A stretch of 64,000 nucleotides of DNA from Planococcus kocurii (lineage in GTDB: Bacteria; Bacillota; Bacilli; Bacillales_A; Planococcaceae). The position numbers were made by a program, and so were the translations under genes. Below, one piece after another: positions 29,059-38,205 of the stretch. The DNA lies in NCBI RefSeq assembly GCF_001465835.2, contig NZ_CP013661.2:2658501-2722500 (forward strand). Direction: 5' to 3'. Positions within the stretch are counted from its first letter, which is position 1. Every line of letters begins with the position of its first letter. The notes under the pieces were generated by a model. The model saw only the letters and a list, made by a program, of their open reading frames with translations. It searched no databases and was not told the DNA's origin.

Positions 29059-30084
29059 CTAGTTTGGTATCACCAGCACTTGTCCTACACGAATGGAGTT
29101 GACGTCCGATATGTTATTGGCTGTTGCGATTTTAGCGACAGTCGTTTTATAGCTACGAGCAATACTGTAAAGCGTATCCCCAGCTTTGACTGTGTATTTA
29201 ATAGAAGTAGCAGGTGGAGGCGTAGATTTTCCGGGAATCGTTAATACTTGACCAACTTTGATCAAATTATAGTTGGTGATGTTATTAGCTTTAGCCAACG
29301 CGGAGACCGTTACTTTGTATGTTCTTGCAATGCTGTAAAGCGTATCCCCAGCTTTGACTGTGTATTTAGTTCCACTGACAGGTGCTGTAGGTAACTTCAG
29401 TAATTCAGAAATAGTAACAAATTTATAGCCTTTCGCTTTCAATTTGCTGATCATGCCGGGTAAAGCACCCGGAGTTCCAGATGCTCCTGCGCCCGTATGC
29501 ATCAAAACGATGGATCCTGGTACGATGTTATTTATAACTTTATTGGTAATTTGTGTTGAAGAAACACCTTTCCAATCGACAGTATCAATGTTCCACTGGA
29601 GTGTATGGGTGTATCCTGCATTACCAACTGTTTTCAGGACTGAGGCATTGGATGCACCAAAGGGAGCTCTGAAAATGGGTTTGGTCGATTTTCCGGTAAT
29701 GTCCTTAATGGTTTTTTCTGTTGTGCTAAGCTCGCTTGTTATTTTTGAGGCCGACAGTTTGGTGAAATCAGCGTGAGAATAAGAGTGATTGCCAAGCTGA
29801 TGATTTTTTGCTGAAATATTTTTAATCCAAGACGGGTGACTTTTTGCTCCGGAACCTGTTAAAAAAAACGTCGCTGTGACCTTATTGGCCGACAGAATGT
29901 CTAAGATTTTATTGATGTTCGTGCCATCTGAACCGTCATCAAAAGTCAAAGCGACCACTTTTTCGGTCGTGTTGCCTTTGGTGATGTAGGTGGAACTCGC
30001 TGCTTGTGACTGACTAGAGAAAGACAAGACAGTAAACAGGATTAATACGAAGGCTGCTGAGACTTTAAGCCATTTAGAAAGCAC
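29059..30084 (-). CDS. Secreted polysaccharide deacetylase with two LysM domains
   Basis: A 341-residue secreted enzyme: signal peptide (hydrophobic SAAFVLILFTVLSF, then QSQAA), NodB-type deacetylase domain with VALTFDDGSDG, NHSYSHADF, FRAPFGASN and IVLMHTG, followed by two LysM repeats (both KYTVKAGDTLYSIARxYK) that bind peptidoglycan. It probably removes acetyl groups from peptidoglycan or a related glycan. I place the start at GTG 30084 behind AAAGGGG; the longer frame to 30165 begins with TTG without a ribosome site. Confidence 0.88.
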   Translation of the reverse strand: MLSKWLKVSAAFVLILFTVLSFSSQSQAASSTYITKGNTTEKVVALTFDDGSDGTNINKILDILSANKVTATFFLTGSGAKSHPSWIKNISAKNHQLGNHSYSHADFTKLSASKITSELSTTEKTIKDITGKSTKPIFRAPFGASNASVLKTVGNAGYTHTLQWNIDTVDWKGVSSTQITNKVINNIVPGSIVLMHTGAGASGTPGALPGMISKLKAKGYKFVTISELLKLPTAPVSGTKYTVKAGDTLYSIARTYKVTVSALAKANNITNYNLIKVGQVLTIPGKSTPPPATSIKYTVKAGDTLYSIARSYKTTVAKIATANNISDVNSIRVGQVLVIPN

Positions 30085-30267
30085 CTTTCTCACCCCTTTA
30101 GTTGGTGCGCTGACTAGAGTCAACGTATGTATAGGGATCCGGGTGATAGAAGATTTTTCCGACAATACTATACACCTAATATACCATGAATAGAAATAAT
30201 TTTCCTTGATTATAACTGAATATTAAGAAATTTTTATTGGGGAGCTAAAATAGAATTTAGTGGGAGT

Positions 30268-30382
30268 GAGGTGCGGTCTTTGCTGTTTGAGGTGCGGTTA
30301 GGAGCCTGCGAGGTGCGGTGTTGCCCGTTCGAGGTGCGGTTATCGGTAAATGAGGTGCGCTTTTCACCGAATAAGGTGCGGT
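30268..30382. repeat. Array C: six GAGGTGCGGT cores at exact 21-bp period
   Basis: GAGGTGCGGT begins at 30268, 30289, 30310 and 30331, then variants at 30352 (last base differs) and 30373 (first base A). The step is exactly 21 bases, while the 11 bases between cores differ completely. The core is the reverse complement of the array B core. It lies between the RND gene terminator and the deacetylase gene. Confidence 0.92.
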
Positions 30383-30400
30383 CAGCCAAAACTCCGTAAA

Positions 30401-30434
30401 AAAACAGGCAGCTCATAACACGAGCTGCCTGTTT
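30401..30434 (-). terminator. Terminator of the RND efflux gene
   Basis: AAAACAGGCAGCTC pairs with GAGCTGCCTGTTTT around ATAACAC; the minus-strand 3' side runs into T residues. Confidence 0.88.
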
Positions 30435-30451
30435 TGCTATTAATGTACCAC

Positions 30452-33400
30452 TTAGTCGACGCGTTTTTTACGGAATTTCGATACCACTTCATAAACGATC
30501 GGCACGATAACCAATGTCAGTAAAGTCGAGCTGATCAATCCGCCGATAACTGTGATTCCAAGGCCTTGGGAGATCAATCCGCCACCGCCGCCTTCTACAC
30601 CAAGAGCAAGTGGAATAAGCGCACCAATTGTAGCTAAGGCTGTCATCAGAATCGGACGCAAACGTGTAACGCCGCCTTCTAGTAGAGCCTCACGTGTAGT
30701 CAATCCGGCTTTTTCCATATGGATAACGCGATCAATCAAGACGATAGCATTCGTAACCACGATACCGATCAACATCAATACACCAATCAATGCGTTGACA
30801 CTCAATGCTTCTCCAGTGATCCATAATGCCACTAGAACGCCAATCACTGTGAATGGCAGTGAGAACAGAATAGCGAATGGAGCAAGCGCGCCGCCGAATG
30901 TGACGACTAGAACAAAGTAAACAATCGCGATAGCTGCAAGCATAGCCAAGCCGAGCTGAGTGAACGATTCGTTGATTTGTTCAGTGATACCACCATGATC
31001 GGTTGTGACACCCGCTGGCAAGTCAAGCTCTGCTACTTGCTCATCAATTTTTGTCGTGATTTCAGCGGCATTATTACCGCGTACATCTGCAGTTAGAGAA
31101 GCAAACATTTGACCGTCTCTACGGTTAATTGTATCGGGTGATTTGCCTTCTTCTACTTCCATGACTTCGCCAACTGTGACAGTCGTGCCAAGTGCTGTTG
31201 GAATTTCTACAGCTGTTACATCTTCAATGCCAGCGTATTGTGTTTCTTCTGTTTCGATGTAAACATTTATGTCTTTTTCTTCATGAGTCACTGTCGTTAA
31301 TACAGGTGCTTCAGCAACACTGCTTAGTGCCATGCCGACTTGTGCTGCAGTCAATCCATTTTCGCTTAAGCTTTGTTGACTTGCGACTAATGTGAATTGA
31401 TCATAGGCTTCGGTTAAACTCGATTCTGTATTTTCCAGCCCTTGGTTGTCTTCCATAAATGGCTGAATTTGATCAATCGCCGATTGGATATCTTCTAGGT
31501 TGTCACCGTAGATGAACATTTCTAGACCGCTTGCTCCTGTAGCAGCAAAGTCGAGACTTGCCCATTCACCGGATTCAGTAGAGCCGTTTAATTCGTCAAT
31601 TAAATTAGTGCTTTCCTCACCGAAAGCTTCGAATTCATCCTCATACTCAATATAAAACAGTGCGGAATTATCCCCTCCGCCAGCCATTGCTGTCAGTGGA
31701 TTGCCACCGCCGAGTGAGTATTGGTAAGATGTAACGCCTTCACGTCCATCAATGGCACTTTCTGCATCTAATGCAACAGCTTCTACATCTTTACGAGTCT
31801 GCCCTGGTTCAGGACTATAAGTTGCCATTACCATTTTTTGTTCTTCTTCAGGCAAGAAGCTGACACCAATAACAGGAATCAAGAACAAACTCGCCACAAG
31901 AACCGCTGAAGCACCACCAAATGTAATGATTTTATGGTTTAATGACCATTGTAAAATACGTTTATAGCTTGCTGCCATTTTACTTGGCTTATGTGCTTTT
32001 TTCGTGGATTTATTGGCGTCCAAGTTTTGCAATTGTTTGCGGTACATCAAATGCGCCATCATTGGTACGATGGTAACAGCAACAAGCAGCGACGCAGATA
32101 ACGCAAAGACAACAGCTAAAGCGAACGGCAAGAACAATTCGCCAATCTGTCCGCTAACAAGTGCAAGTGGTAGGAATACCGCGATGGTAACGACAGTAGA
32201 TGAGAAAATGGGTACGAACATTTCGCGTGTTGCTTCACGAATCAATTCTTTGCCACGTAATTTCTCACCAGGCAAAGCCATCCGGCGGTAAATGTTTTCA
32301 ATTACTACAATCGAGTCATCAATAACGCGTCCTATCGCAACAGTCAGAGCACCGAGCGTCATAATATTCAAAGTGATATCCAATTGGTTCAGTAGGAAAA
32401 TCGCCATTAATAACGACAAAGGAATAGAGATGATTGAGATTAGTGTTGTTTTGAAACTACGAAGGAATAGCAAAATGATGACGACAGCAAACAAAATACC
32501 GAATAACGCTTTGCTGAGCATCGTTTCAACTGATTTCTCGATGGGTTCGCCTTGGTCAAATGTAGAAGCCACGGTCAAACCGTATTCATCTTCAACTTCT
32601 GCAACGATGTCTTTTACGCCATTAACGACTTCAACGGTATTGGCATCTGGTGATTTGACAATTGAAATCCCAATCGATTCTTCTCCGTTCGTGCGCGAAA
32701 TCGACTCTGCTTCACTAACAATTTCAATGTCAGCTAGTTCGCTTAAGGCTACAGTTGGAATCGCAGACGGGATAGCTGGCGTTTCAACAACAGGAGTTTC
32801 GGCACCTGGTGCTTCAGTTCCAGGTGCACCAGGTATTGCCGGTGTTTCACTTGGTGCAACCGGTGCAATTTGAGGGACAGCTGGGATTTGCAGGTTTTTC
32901 AAATCATCAACGGACGTAACGTCGCCGTCAATCACTAGATTTTTCAACTCGCCATCAAACTCAGTCAAGCCTAACGGGAACGTCAGATTGGATCCTTGAA
33001 TTAGTTGTTGAATGGTTTCTTCAGTCAAGCCATATGTTGCTAAAGCTTGCTGATCAAAGGACATGGTCACTTTTTGTACACGCTGACCAGAAACTTGAGC
33101 ATCGGATAAGCCGGCTACTCCTTCAAGTTCAGGTAGCACGTTTTCTTCAACAGTTGCTGTTAGTTCTTCTAGTGAACTGCCAGAATCGCTGATGCTCAGT
33201 GACAAGACCGGGAAGGCATCTAAACTAAGACGCGAAACTTGAGGGTCATTCGCCGATTCCGGAATGGCTACTTGCGATAGCGCATCTTCTAACTCACGTG
33301 TTGCTTCATCCATGTCGACTTCAAAATCGTATTGAACTTGAATGGTTGACGCATTTGCTAGTGATGAAGAAGTCATTAGCTCAACGCCGTTCATGTTTTG

Positions 33401-33616
33401 GATGCGCTGTTCCATCGGAATCGTAATCTCTTCCATAACTTCATCGGGTGCAGCTCCAGGATAAGTAGTTACGACAGTAACTGCAGGTAAGGTAATACTT
33501 GGAATTGACTCTTGTTTCATCGTTAAGCCTGCGTATAAGCCTGCCACGACGACCATAATAGTCAAAATCCAAATCGCAAATTTGTTATTTAATGAAAAGT
33601 CGATAATTTTCTTCAA
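30452..33616 (-). CDS. RND family efflux permease (SwrC/AcrB-like)
   Basis: A 1054-residue proton-driven efflux pump with twelve membrane helices and two large external loops. LKQESIPS-type head (MKQESIPSITLPAVTVVTTY), the TM4 relay GRVIDDSIVVIENIYRR and the late GIVVTNAIVLIDRV are typical. Firmicute members such as SwrC export surfactants or drugs. Unusual: a proline/alanine-rich insert at about residues 242-286 in the first external loop (PSETPAIPGAPG). The TetR gene upstream lies 16 bases away in the same direction. Confidence 0.92.
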   Translation of the reverse strand: MKKIIDFSLNNKFAIWILTIMVVVAGLYAGLTMKQESIPSITLPAVTVVTTYPGAAPDEVMEEITIPMEQRIQNMNGVELMTSSSLANASTIQVQYDFEVDMDEATRELEDALSQVAIPESANDPQVSRLSLDAFPVLSLSISDSGSSLEELTATVEENVLPELEGVAGLSDAQVSGQRVQKVTMSFDQQALATYGLTEETIQQLIQGSNLTFPLGLTEFDGELKNLVIDGDVTSVDDLKNLQIPAVPQIAPVAPSETPAIPGAPGTEAPGAETPVVETPAIPSAIPTVALSELADIEIVSEAESISRTNGEESIGISIVKSPDANTVEVVNGVKDIVAEVEDEYGLTVASTFDQGEPIEKSVETMLSKALFGILFAVVIILLFLRSFKTTLISIISIPLSLLMAIFLLNQLDITLNIMTLGALTVAIGRVIDDSIVVIENIYRRMALPGEKLRGKELIREATREMFVPIFSSTVVTIAVFLPLALVSGQIGELFLPFALAVVFALSASLLVAVTIVPMMAHLMYRKQLQNLDANKSTKKAHKPSKMAASYKRILQWSLNHKIITFGGASAVLVASLFLIPVIGVSFLPEEEQKMVMATYSPEPGQTRKDVEAVALDAESAIDGREGVTSYQYSLGGGNPLTAMAGGGDNSALFYIEYEDEFEAFGEESTNLIDELNGSTESGEWASLDFAATGASGLEMFIYGDNLEDIQSAIDQIQPFMEDNQGLENTESSLTEAYDQFTLVASQQSLSENGLTAAQVGMALSSVAEAPVLTTVTHEEKDINVYIETEETQYAGIEDVTAVEIPTALGTTVTVGEVMEVEEGKSPDTINRRDGQMFASLTADVRGNNAAEITTKIDEQVAELDLPAGVTTDHGGITEQINESFTQLGLAMLAAIAIVYFVLVVTFGGALAPFAILFSLPFTVIGVLVALWITGEALSVNALIGVLMLIGIVVTNAIVLIDRVIHMEKAGLTTREALLEGGVTRLRPILMTALATIGALIPLALGVEGGGGGLISQGLGITVIGGLISSTLLTLVIVPIVYEVVSKFRKKRVD

Positions 33617-33632
33617 GTTGTAGACTCCTTTT

Positions 33633-34451
33633 TTATATAAAATTTTCTAAATACGATACTTCGTTCTTAATAGAAGAATGTTGCTTCAAGTAAACGAGTA
33701 GGGCTTCAATTAAAAATTCTTTTGACTCTTTATTGGCAACTTGTTCTTTCAACATATCCAGTGAGGCTAATAATTTATCAGGATATTCTTCGGACGCTCT
33801 AATTTTATAAGCGACTTGCTGAAAAGCTTCTTCAAGCGTTGCAGCAGGAGAACGTGCCTCAGTTAAAACCGGCTCCATGGTTTCTAAATTGTCCACTATG
33901 GCATCGATCGCACTCGTGATAAAAGTAACGAGCTTTGGAATTGGCACTTGTTTCTTTTCGAATACAAGTACGAAAATGTATTGCTGCATCAATCCTTCAA
34001 GCAGTGCTACTAAGTCAGGCAAAAAGGGTTCGATTTCTACACCATACGTGTCTATTAAAATGGTTTTGTGTAAAATCATCGTCGACTGCCTTAACTCCAT
34101 GAACACCGATTTTAATTGTCCGCTTTCTGTCAGTGTGAAATCTTTGAAAATCATCATGAAAAATTCCTGATTAGAAAGTGTGCGTTCAATTTCAATGGCT
34201 AATTTCTTTTTGAAAACGTCTTTGTTATCAGACCCTGGAGCATGCTGTGATTCGGAAATTTCTGTCGTGATTTCTTCGTGGTATTGCTTTAAAATTTCAA
34301 TAAACATATTTTCTTTCGAATCAAAATGCTTATAAAAGGCTCCTTTAGAAATACCAACAGCTTCTGCTACTTCCTGTACAGAGGTCTGATGAAAGCCTTT
34401 CAATGAAAATAAATGCACAGCTTGATTCATTATTTCCGTTCTTTTATTCAT
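33633..34451 (-). CDS. TetR/AcrR family regulator of the efflux pump
   Basis: A 272-residue regulator, longer than most TetR proteins. The N-terminal helix-turn-helix is clear: TSVQEVAEAVGISKGAFYKHF. The remainder is a helical ligand domain with an extra C-terminal ~70 residues. GGGAGGG precedes the ATG. It is the first gene of a two-gene transcript with the RND pump, and a symmetric site lies just upstream, so autorepression lifted by pump substrates is the likely logic. Confidence 0.9.
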   Translation of the reverse strand: MNKRTEIMNQAVHLFSLKGFHQTSVQEVAEAVGISKGAFYKHFDSKENMFIEILKQYHEEITTEISESQHAPGSDNKDVFKKKLAIEIERTLSNQEFFMMIFKDFTLTESGQLKSVFMELRQSTMILHKTILIDTYGVEIEPFLPDLVALLEGLMQQYIFVLVFEKKQVPIPKLVTFITSAIDAIVDNLETMEPVLTEARSPAATLEEAFQQVAYKIRASEEYPDKLLASLDMLKEQVANKESKEFLIEALLVYLKQHSSIKNEVSYLENFI

Positions 34452-34473
34452 TTAGACCCTCCCGAACTACTTA

Positions 34474-34500
34474 GTCACTTTTAGTGACCGTTCAGTCACT
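34474..34500. promoter_or_regulatory. Probable TetR operator (three linked half-sites)
   Basis: GTCACT-TTT-AGTGAC-CGTTCA-GTCACT: the central AGTGAC pairs as an inverted repeat with both flanking GTCACT half-sites. It lies 23 bases upstream of the TetR start and just downstream of minus-strand boxes TTGACT (34530-34535) and GATAAT (34509-34514) spaced 15 bases. Confidence 0.7.
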
Positions 34501-34677
34501 CTTTTTAGATTATCGTGTAGTTTACCTAAAGTCAATTTGGAGAGATGTTGATGTTGTGACAATCAAGTGGCTTCTTTAATTTACCTAACGCCTTTTCAAA
34601 CAGATTTTAAAAGAGCTTGTGGGGGTATAGAACATATAGGAGTAGTTGTGTAAATTGTTCATAAAGGAGATGGTTGG

Positions 34678-35199
34678 ATGGTGCAGAAGTATATCAGTGA
34701 ACCATTTGTAGAAGAACGTACAGAACAGCCGTATGTGGGAATTTCTGTTCTTGCTGGTTCATCGGAATGGGAAGCAATTAACAGGCTTGTGGGGGAGTTG
34801 TTTGACTGGCTAAAGGTGAATAATAGTAAACCGGCAGGAGCTCCATTTTTTCGCTATTGGTGCATGGCTGATTCGAATGGCAACTACAAGATGGAAGTAG
34901 GTGTGCCAGTCAAACGAATGGTAACGGGAGATCATCATGTAGTTGTGGGATATATTCCGGGAGGGTCCTATGCGACGGCTTTGCATAAGGGACATCCCGA
35001 TCATTTAGAAAAGTCGCTGATTGCACTAGAAGAATGGGCTGTGCAAGAAGGATTGGATATCGACAAACGTTGGGAAGGTAGAGATGAAATTTGGAACGGT
35101 CGTTTTGAATTTTACGTAACCGATGCGGATAGACAAACTGATCTAAACAATTGGGCAATCGAAATCGCCTTTTTACTCGTTCGCGATGATGCAGCTTAA
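34678..35199 (+). CDS. GyrI-like small-molecule-binding domain protein
   Basis: A 173-residue protein of the GyrI/effector-binding (AraC_E_bind) fold: YVGISVLAGSSEWEAINRLVGELFDWL, then GAPFFRYWCMADSNGNYKMEVGVPV, and a late EFYVTDADRQTDLNNWAIEIAFLL. Such stand-alone domains bind or hydrolyse lipophilic cations and similar compounds, which would fit the neighbouring efflux locus, but that link is inferred. AAAGGAGATGGTTGG precedes ATG 34678. Confidence 0.8.
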   Translation: MVQKYISEPFVEERTEQPYVGISVLAGSSEWEAINRLVGELFDWLKVNNSKPAGAPFFRYWCMADSNGNYKMEVGVPVKRMVTGDHHVVVGYIPGGSYATALHKGHPDHLEKSLIALEEWAVQEGLDIDKRWEGRDEIWNGRFEFYVTDADRQTDLNNWAIEIAFLLVRDDAA

Positions 35200-35228
35200 G
35201 ATTATAATTCTAAGGAATTGTGAAGATG

Positions 35229-35287
35229 AAAAAAGACACCTCTCTCTGCACTAGCATTCTAGCTAGTGCAGAGAGAGGTGTCTTTTT
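35229..35287 (+). terminator. Very strong terminator
   Basis: A 26-base stem: AAAAAGACACCTCTCTC continuing with TGCACTAGC, loop ATTCTA, then the exact complement, followed by T residues. Confidence 0.92.
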
Positions 35288-35901
35288 ATAATTAGGACTT
35301 GTTTCTTTCGCGAACGTAAGTATAAAAGATGCAGGTGACTTCGTTGCTTTTGGAGGATACGAGTAGAGACATCAATTTCTACCAAGACCTTTTATTCATC
35401 AAACAGCATACGCAATCTAGATTACTAGATGATTTTGGGGGATATGCGGCCAATCCGTCTTTAGAGATGAGAAGTGTTATTTTTTGTATGAAGCCTTGTT
35501 GCTTTTACACGACCCTCATACATAGCTACCAATCAAAATCTGAACCGAATGATTGCAATAGAATAGACCATTTTTCGGCACAATTTCAGACTTTTTCCTT
35601 CCTCAAAATAACTTGTTACAAACAATACTGCTCAACCAATCAAATGCTTATCATATGTCGCCATTATCTCAAGCTCTCCTTTCACGATACATGAAAATTC
35701 TACCATTTATAACTTTTAAAATAAATATTTTTTGAAAATATATACTATTTTGACAATTAGATAAAATGAACAAATTATTTGTGATGTGTAAAGAGGGAAT
35801 TTAAGTGAAGGAAACCGTTTAGTGGCCAACTGGCTGCAATTATTTTTTTATTTTATTCTGAACAGACCCGGGAATTAACGAACGTTCAGAAGGACAAAAC
35901 A
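35288..35901. other. Gene-poor region, 614 bases
   Basis: A 121-codon frame at 35329 lacks a ribosome site and has an odd composition (many C, H, S, Q), so I do not call it a gene; its first 25 residues (LLLEDTSRDINFYQDLL) faintly recall a VOC/glyoxalase start and may be a remnant. The last 180 bases are AT-rich and should hold the sigma-factor promoter. Confidence 0.4.
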
Positions 35902-36384
35902 ATGAAAAACTTTGAAGAAGTTGCTGTACAGTATGCCCCTATGATTTCTGCGATGATTCGCAAACTTCATATTCATCGTGATTACGATACCTTTAGGCAA
36001 CTTGGCAATATCGCATTGTGGCAAGCATGGCAACGCTTTGAAGAGGGAAAAGGACATTTCACTCCTTTTGCTTATCGTAGTATTAGAGGAGCAATGCTTG
36101 ATGAATTAAAAAGAGAAACGAAGAGAACAAATCAACTCTCTCTACTAGAAAGTATTTTAATAGAAGAAGGCATAGAAGAAGAGATGGAAACTTTGCCGGA
36201 ATGGTTAATCCTAAACAAATTAGACGCAAAAGAAAAATGGTTGCTAGAGGCACTTTTTGTGAGAGGATACAGTCTTTCTTATTTAGCTGATCAACAAGGT
36301 ATTTCACTTGCTGGCATGAAAAAGAGACGCGAACGACTATTGAAAAAGGTGAGAGATGCAATAGACCATCCATTTAAGACATAA
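35902..36384 (+). CDS. Sigma-70 family RNA polymerase sigma factor
   Basis: A 160-residue short sigma factor. Region 2 covers about residues 10-70 (YDTFRQLGNIALWQAWQRFEEG, FTPFAYRSIRGAMLDELKR) and region 4 with a helix-turn-helix is at about 105-150 (SYLADQQGISLAGMKKRRERLLKKV). No anti-sigma gene is adjacent; a membrane histidine kinase follows on the same strand. Its regulon is unknown. AGAAGG precedes the ATG. Confidence 0.85.
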   Translation: MKNFEEVAVQYAPMISAMIRKLHIHRDYDTFRQLGNIALWQAWQRFEEGKGHFTPFAYRSIRGAMLDELKRETKRTNQLSLLESILIEEGIEEEMETLPEWLILNKLDAKEKWLLEALFVRGYSLSYLADQQGISLAGMKKRRERLLKKVRDAIDHPFKT

Positions 36385-36487
36385 AAAGTGGTAACATTAA
36401 TGGAAATGACCCTATGAAAGAAGTGACAGAAAAGGATCAAACCTTACAAAAATGAGTAGCGCAGCACTAAAAAAGGGGGTGACTTTC

Positions 36488-37765
36488 TTGGAAGCAATGA
36501 TGACGGGGATGATTAATAATATCTTTTTTATTGTGTTTCCACTCATCGTTTATCAAATGTTGGCGACAGCAGGTCAACGAAATTTCTTTGTTAGTCATCG
36601 CTTTATGATGACTGTACTTTTTTCAGTATCGCTTGTACTGTGTATGCTGTTTCCTTATCAGTTTATAACCGATGGCTATATTTTTGACTTGCGCCAAGTT
36701 CCAATGATCGTTGGAGCCCTATACGGAGGTCCATTGGTTTCAGCCATTTTGTTCCTTGTGGCTTCAATCAGTCGGATTATTATTGGTGGAGACGGAATGT
36801 ACATCGCTCTTTTGAATCAATTTGTCATTGCGGTAGGAGTGCCATTTTTTCGACCGCTCTATATGCGCATCAATCGTTCTCGAAAAATTATGTTGATATT
36901 TAGCATTTCAATTACTTCACTCCTTTTCAATTTGTTCGCAGGTGCTTTTTTCTTTGGAAATCCGATTCACGATATTGTGGGTATTTGGATCATGTTAATG
37001 ATCAATCAAGGTACCATTATTGCGTTAACGGCTTTAATGATTGAACATATGCAGCGACAAGAATACATGTATGAAGCTTTTCTGAAGCACGAAAAAATGG
37101 AAACAGTTAGCCATTTTGCAGCAGCCGTTTCGCACGAATTGAGAAATCCTTTGCAAAGTATTAAAGGGTTTGTTCAGTTAATGAAGGAATATGAGTACAG
37201 TCGCGAAAGGCAGATAGAATTTCATCAAACGATTTTGAGAGAAATCGATGCTGCGGAAGAGTTAATCGAGGATTATTTAGTATACGCTAAGCCTACGTAT
37301 GGTCAGCTTGAACCAATCATTGTCGCTTCAGAAGTCAGTCATGTGCTGAAAATTATGGTACCTTATGCAAATGGAAAAGATGTAGAAATGCATACAGATG
37401 AACTGGATGAAAGTGCTGAAATTCTAATCGATCGTTATAAATTCCAACAAGCGCTAGTCAACATTATCCGCAACGGTATTGAAGCGATGCCAGAAGGCGG
37501 CAAGCTAGTCCTTACCGTCAAATCATCTCCAACAAAAGTATGGATTCGGGTAACCGATACAGGAGTCGGTATGACAAAAGAACAAGTCAGACGTTTAGGG
37601 GAACCTTACTTCTCTAGTAAACTTAAAGGAACCGGACTCGGAATGATGGTGACTTATAGCATCATCAGTCAAATGGAGGGTCAAATTTTAGTAGACTCTG
37701 AAAAAGGAAAAGGTACCGAATTTACTTTGGAATTTGCAAATCTTGCTACAACGAAAAGTAAATAA
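36488..37765 (+). CDS. Membrane sensor histidine kinase (KinB/LytS-type input)
   Basis: An approximately 425-residue kinase. The first ~190 residues form a 5TM-LYT-like membrane input (DLRQVPMIVGALYGGPLVSAIL). HisKA carries the phospho-acceptor in FAAAVSHELRNPLQSIKGF. The ATPase domain has NIIRNGIEAMPEGG, VTDTGVGM and GTGLGMMVTYSI. It resembles sporulation kinase KinB. TTG 36488 is preferred behind AAGGGGGTGA; an in-frame ATG at 36452 has only a distant site. No partner regulator is adjacent, as is usual for phosphorelay kinases. Confidence 0.87.
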   Translation: MEAMMTGMINNIFFIVFPLIVYQMLATAGQRNFFVSHRFMMTVLFSVSLVLCMLFPYQFITDGYIFDLRQVPMIVGALYGGPLVSAILFLVASISRIIIGGDGMYIALLNQFVIAVGVPFFRPLYMRINRSRKIMLIFSISITSLLFNLFAGAFFFGNPIHDIVGIWIMLMINQGTIIALTALMIEHMQRQEYMYEAFLKHEKMETVSHFAAAVSHELRNPLQSIKGFVQLMKEYEYSRERQIEFHQTILREIDAAEELIEDYLVYAKPTYGQLEPIIVASEVSHVLKIMVPYANGKDVEMHTDELDESAEILIDRYKFQQALVNIIRNGIEAMPEGGKLVLTVKSSPTKVWIRVTDTGVGMTKEQVRRLGEPYFSSKLKGTGLGMMVTYSIISQMEGQILVDSEKGKGTEFTLEFANLATTKSK

Positions 37766-37793
37766 AACAGCAGCCTATTTACAGGCTGCTGTT
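37765..37793 (+). terminator. Left copy of duplicated terminator hairpin
   Basis: AACAGCAGCCT pairs with AGGCTGCTGTT around ATTTAC. This copy has lost its T run (followed by CAGAT and the element end). The identical 29 bases recur at 38206-38234. Confidence 0.85.
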
Positions 37794-37798
37794 CAGAT

Positions 37799-38201
37799 TG
37801 TAGACAAAGTCTTATTAAACTGAATAGTGATGTACAATCTCCAACTGGGCTGGCCACTTCGCTTTCCATGGGCTCAGCTTCAGTCTCCTCGTTACTGACT
37901 TTGCTGCGGGACCTGCAGCCTTCATCGCTTTGCTGCTTCTACAGGAGTCTGCGTAGCCATACGGGTTGTCAGCAGGTGGCTCAAATCAGCGAGAGTACCC
38001 AACAAATCTACTTTTCATCAGTACTCTCTCAAGGATTCGGAGCGCAATGCGGCGACTCCTGCGGAAGAACGAAGTGATGAGACCCCGCAGGAGCTTGCGA
38101 CGAGGAGGCTCAGCGCTTCGTCTGCGGAAAGCGTCCGCATGGAGCGCAGAATCCTGTATACCTAAGATGAAACGACTACTTATTCTTTAAGTTTGTCTAC
38201 A
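37799..38201. repeat. Intergenic foldback element, copy 1 (403 bp)
   Basis: Bounded by TGTAGACAAA at 37799 and its inverse TTTGTCTACA ending at 38201. The left ~95 bases are about 90 percent identical to copy 2 at 57881. Inside, left segments (GCTTTCC, GGCTCAGC, CTCCTCGT) recur inverted on the right (ACGAGGAGGCTCAGCG, GGAAAGC), so the whole can fold back. The GC-rich core (GCGGCGACTCCTGCGG, CCCCGCAGGAGC) resembles dispersed Bacillales intergenic repeats. It contains no gene and is flanked by a 29-bp direct repeat of a terminator hairpin. Confidence 0.8.
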
Positions 38202-38205
38202 GTGT

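Noticed and set aside
30234..30416. 60-codon minus-strand frame through array C, encoding a protein rich in NRTS/DRTS repeats
   Set aside because: The repetition follows from the 21-bp DNA period (seven codons). No ribosome site, and the core is also used in the other orientation at array B.
35329..35694. 121-codon frame upstream of the sigma factor
   Set aside because: No ribosome site and unusual composition. A VOC-like start (INFYQDLL) was considered, but similarity ends after ~25 residues.
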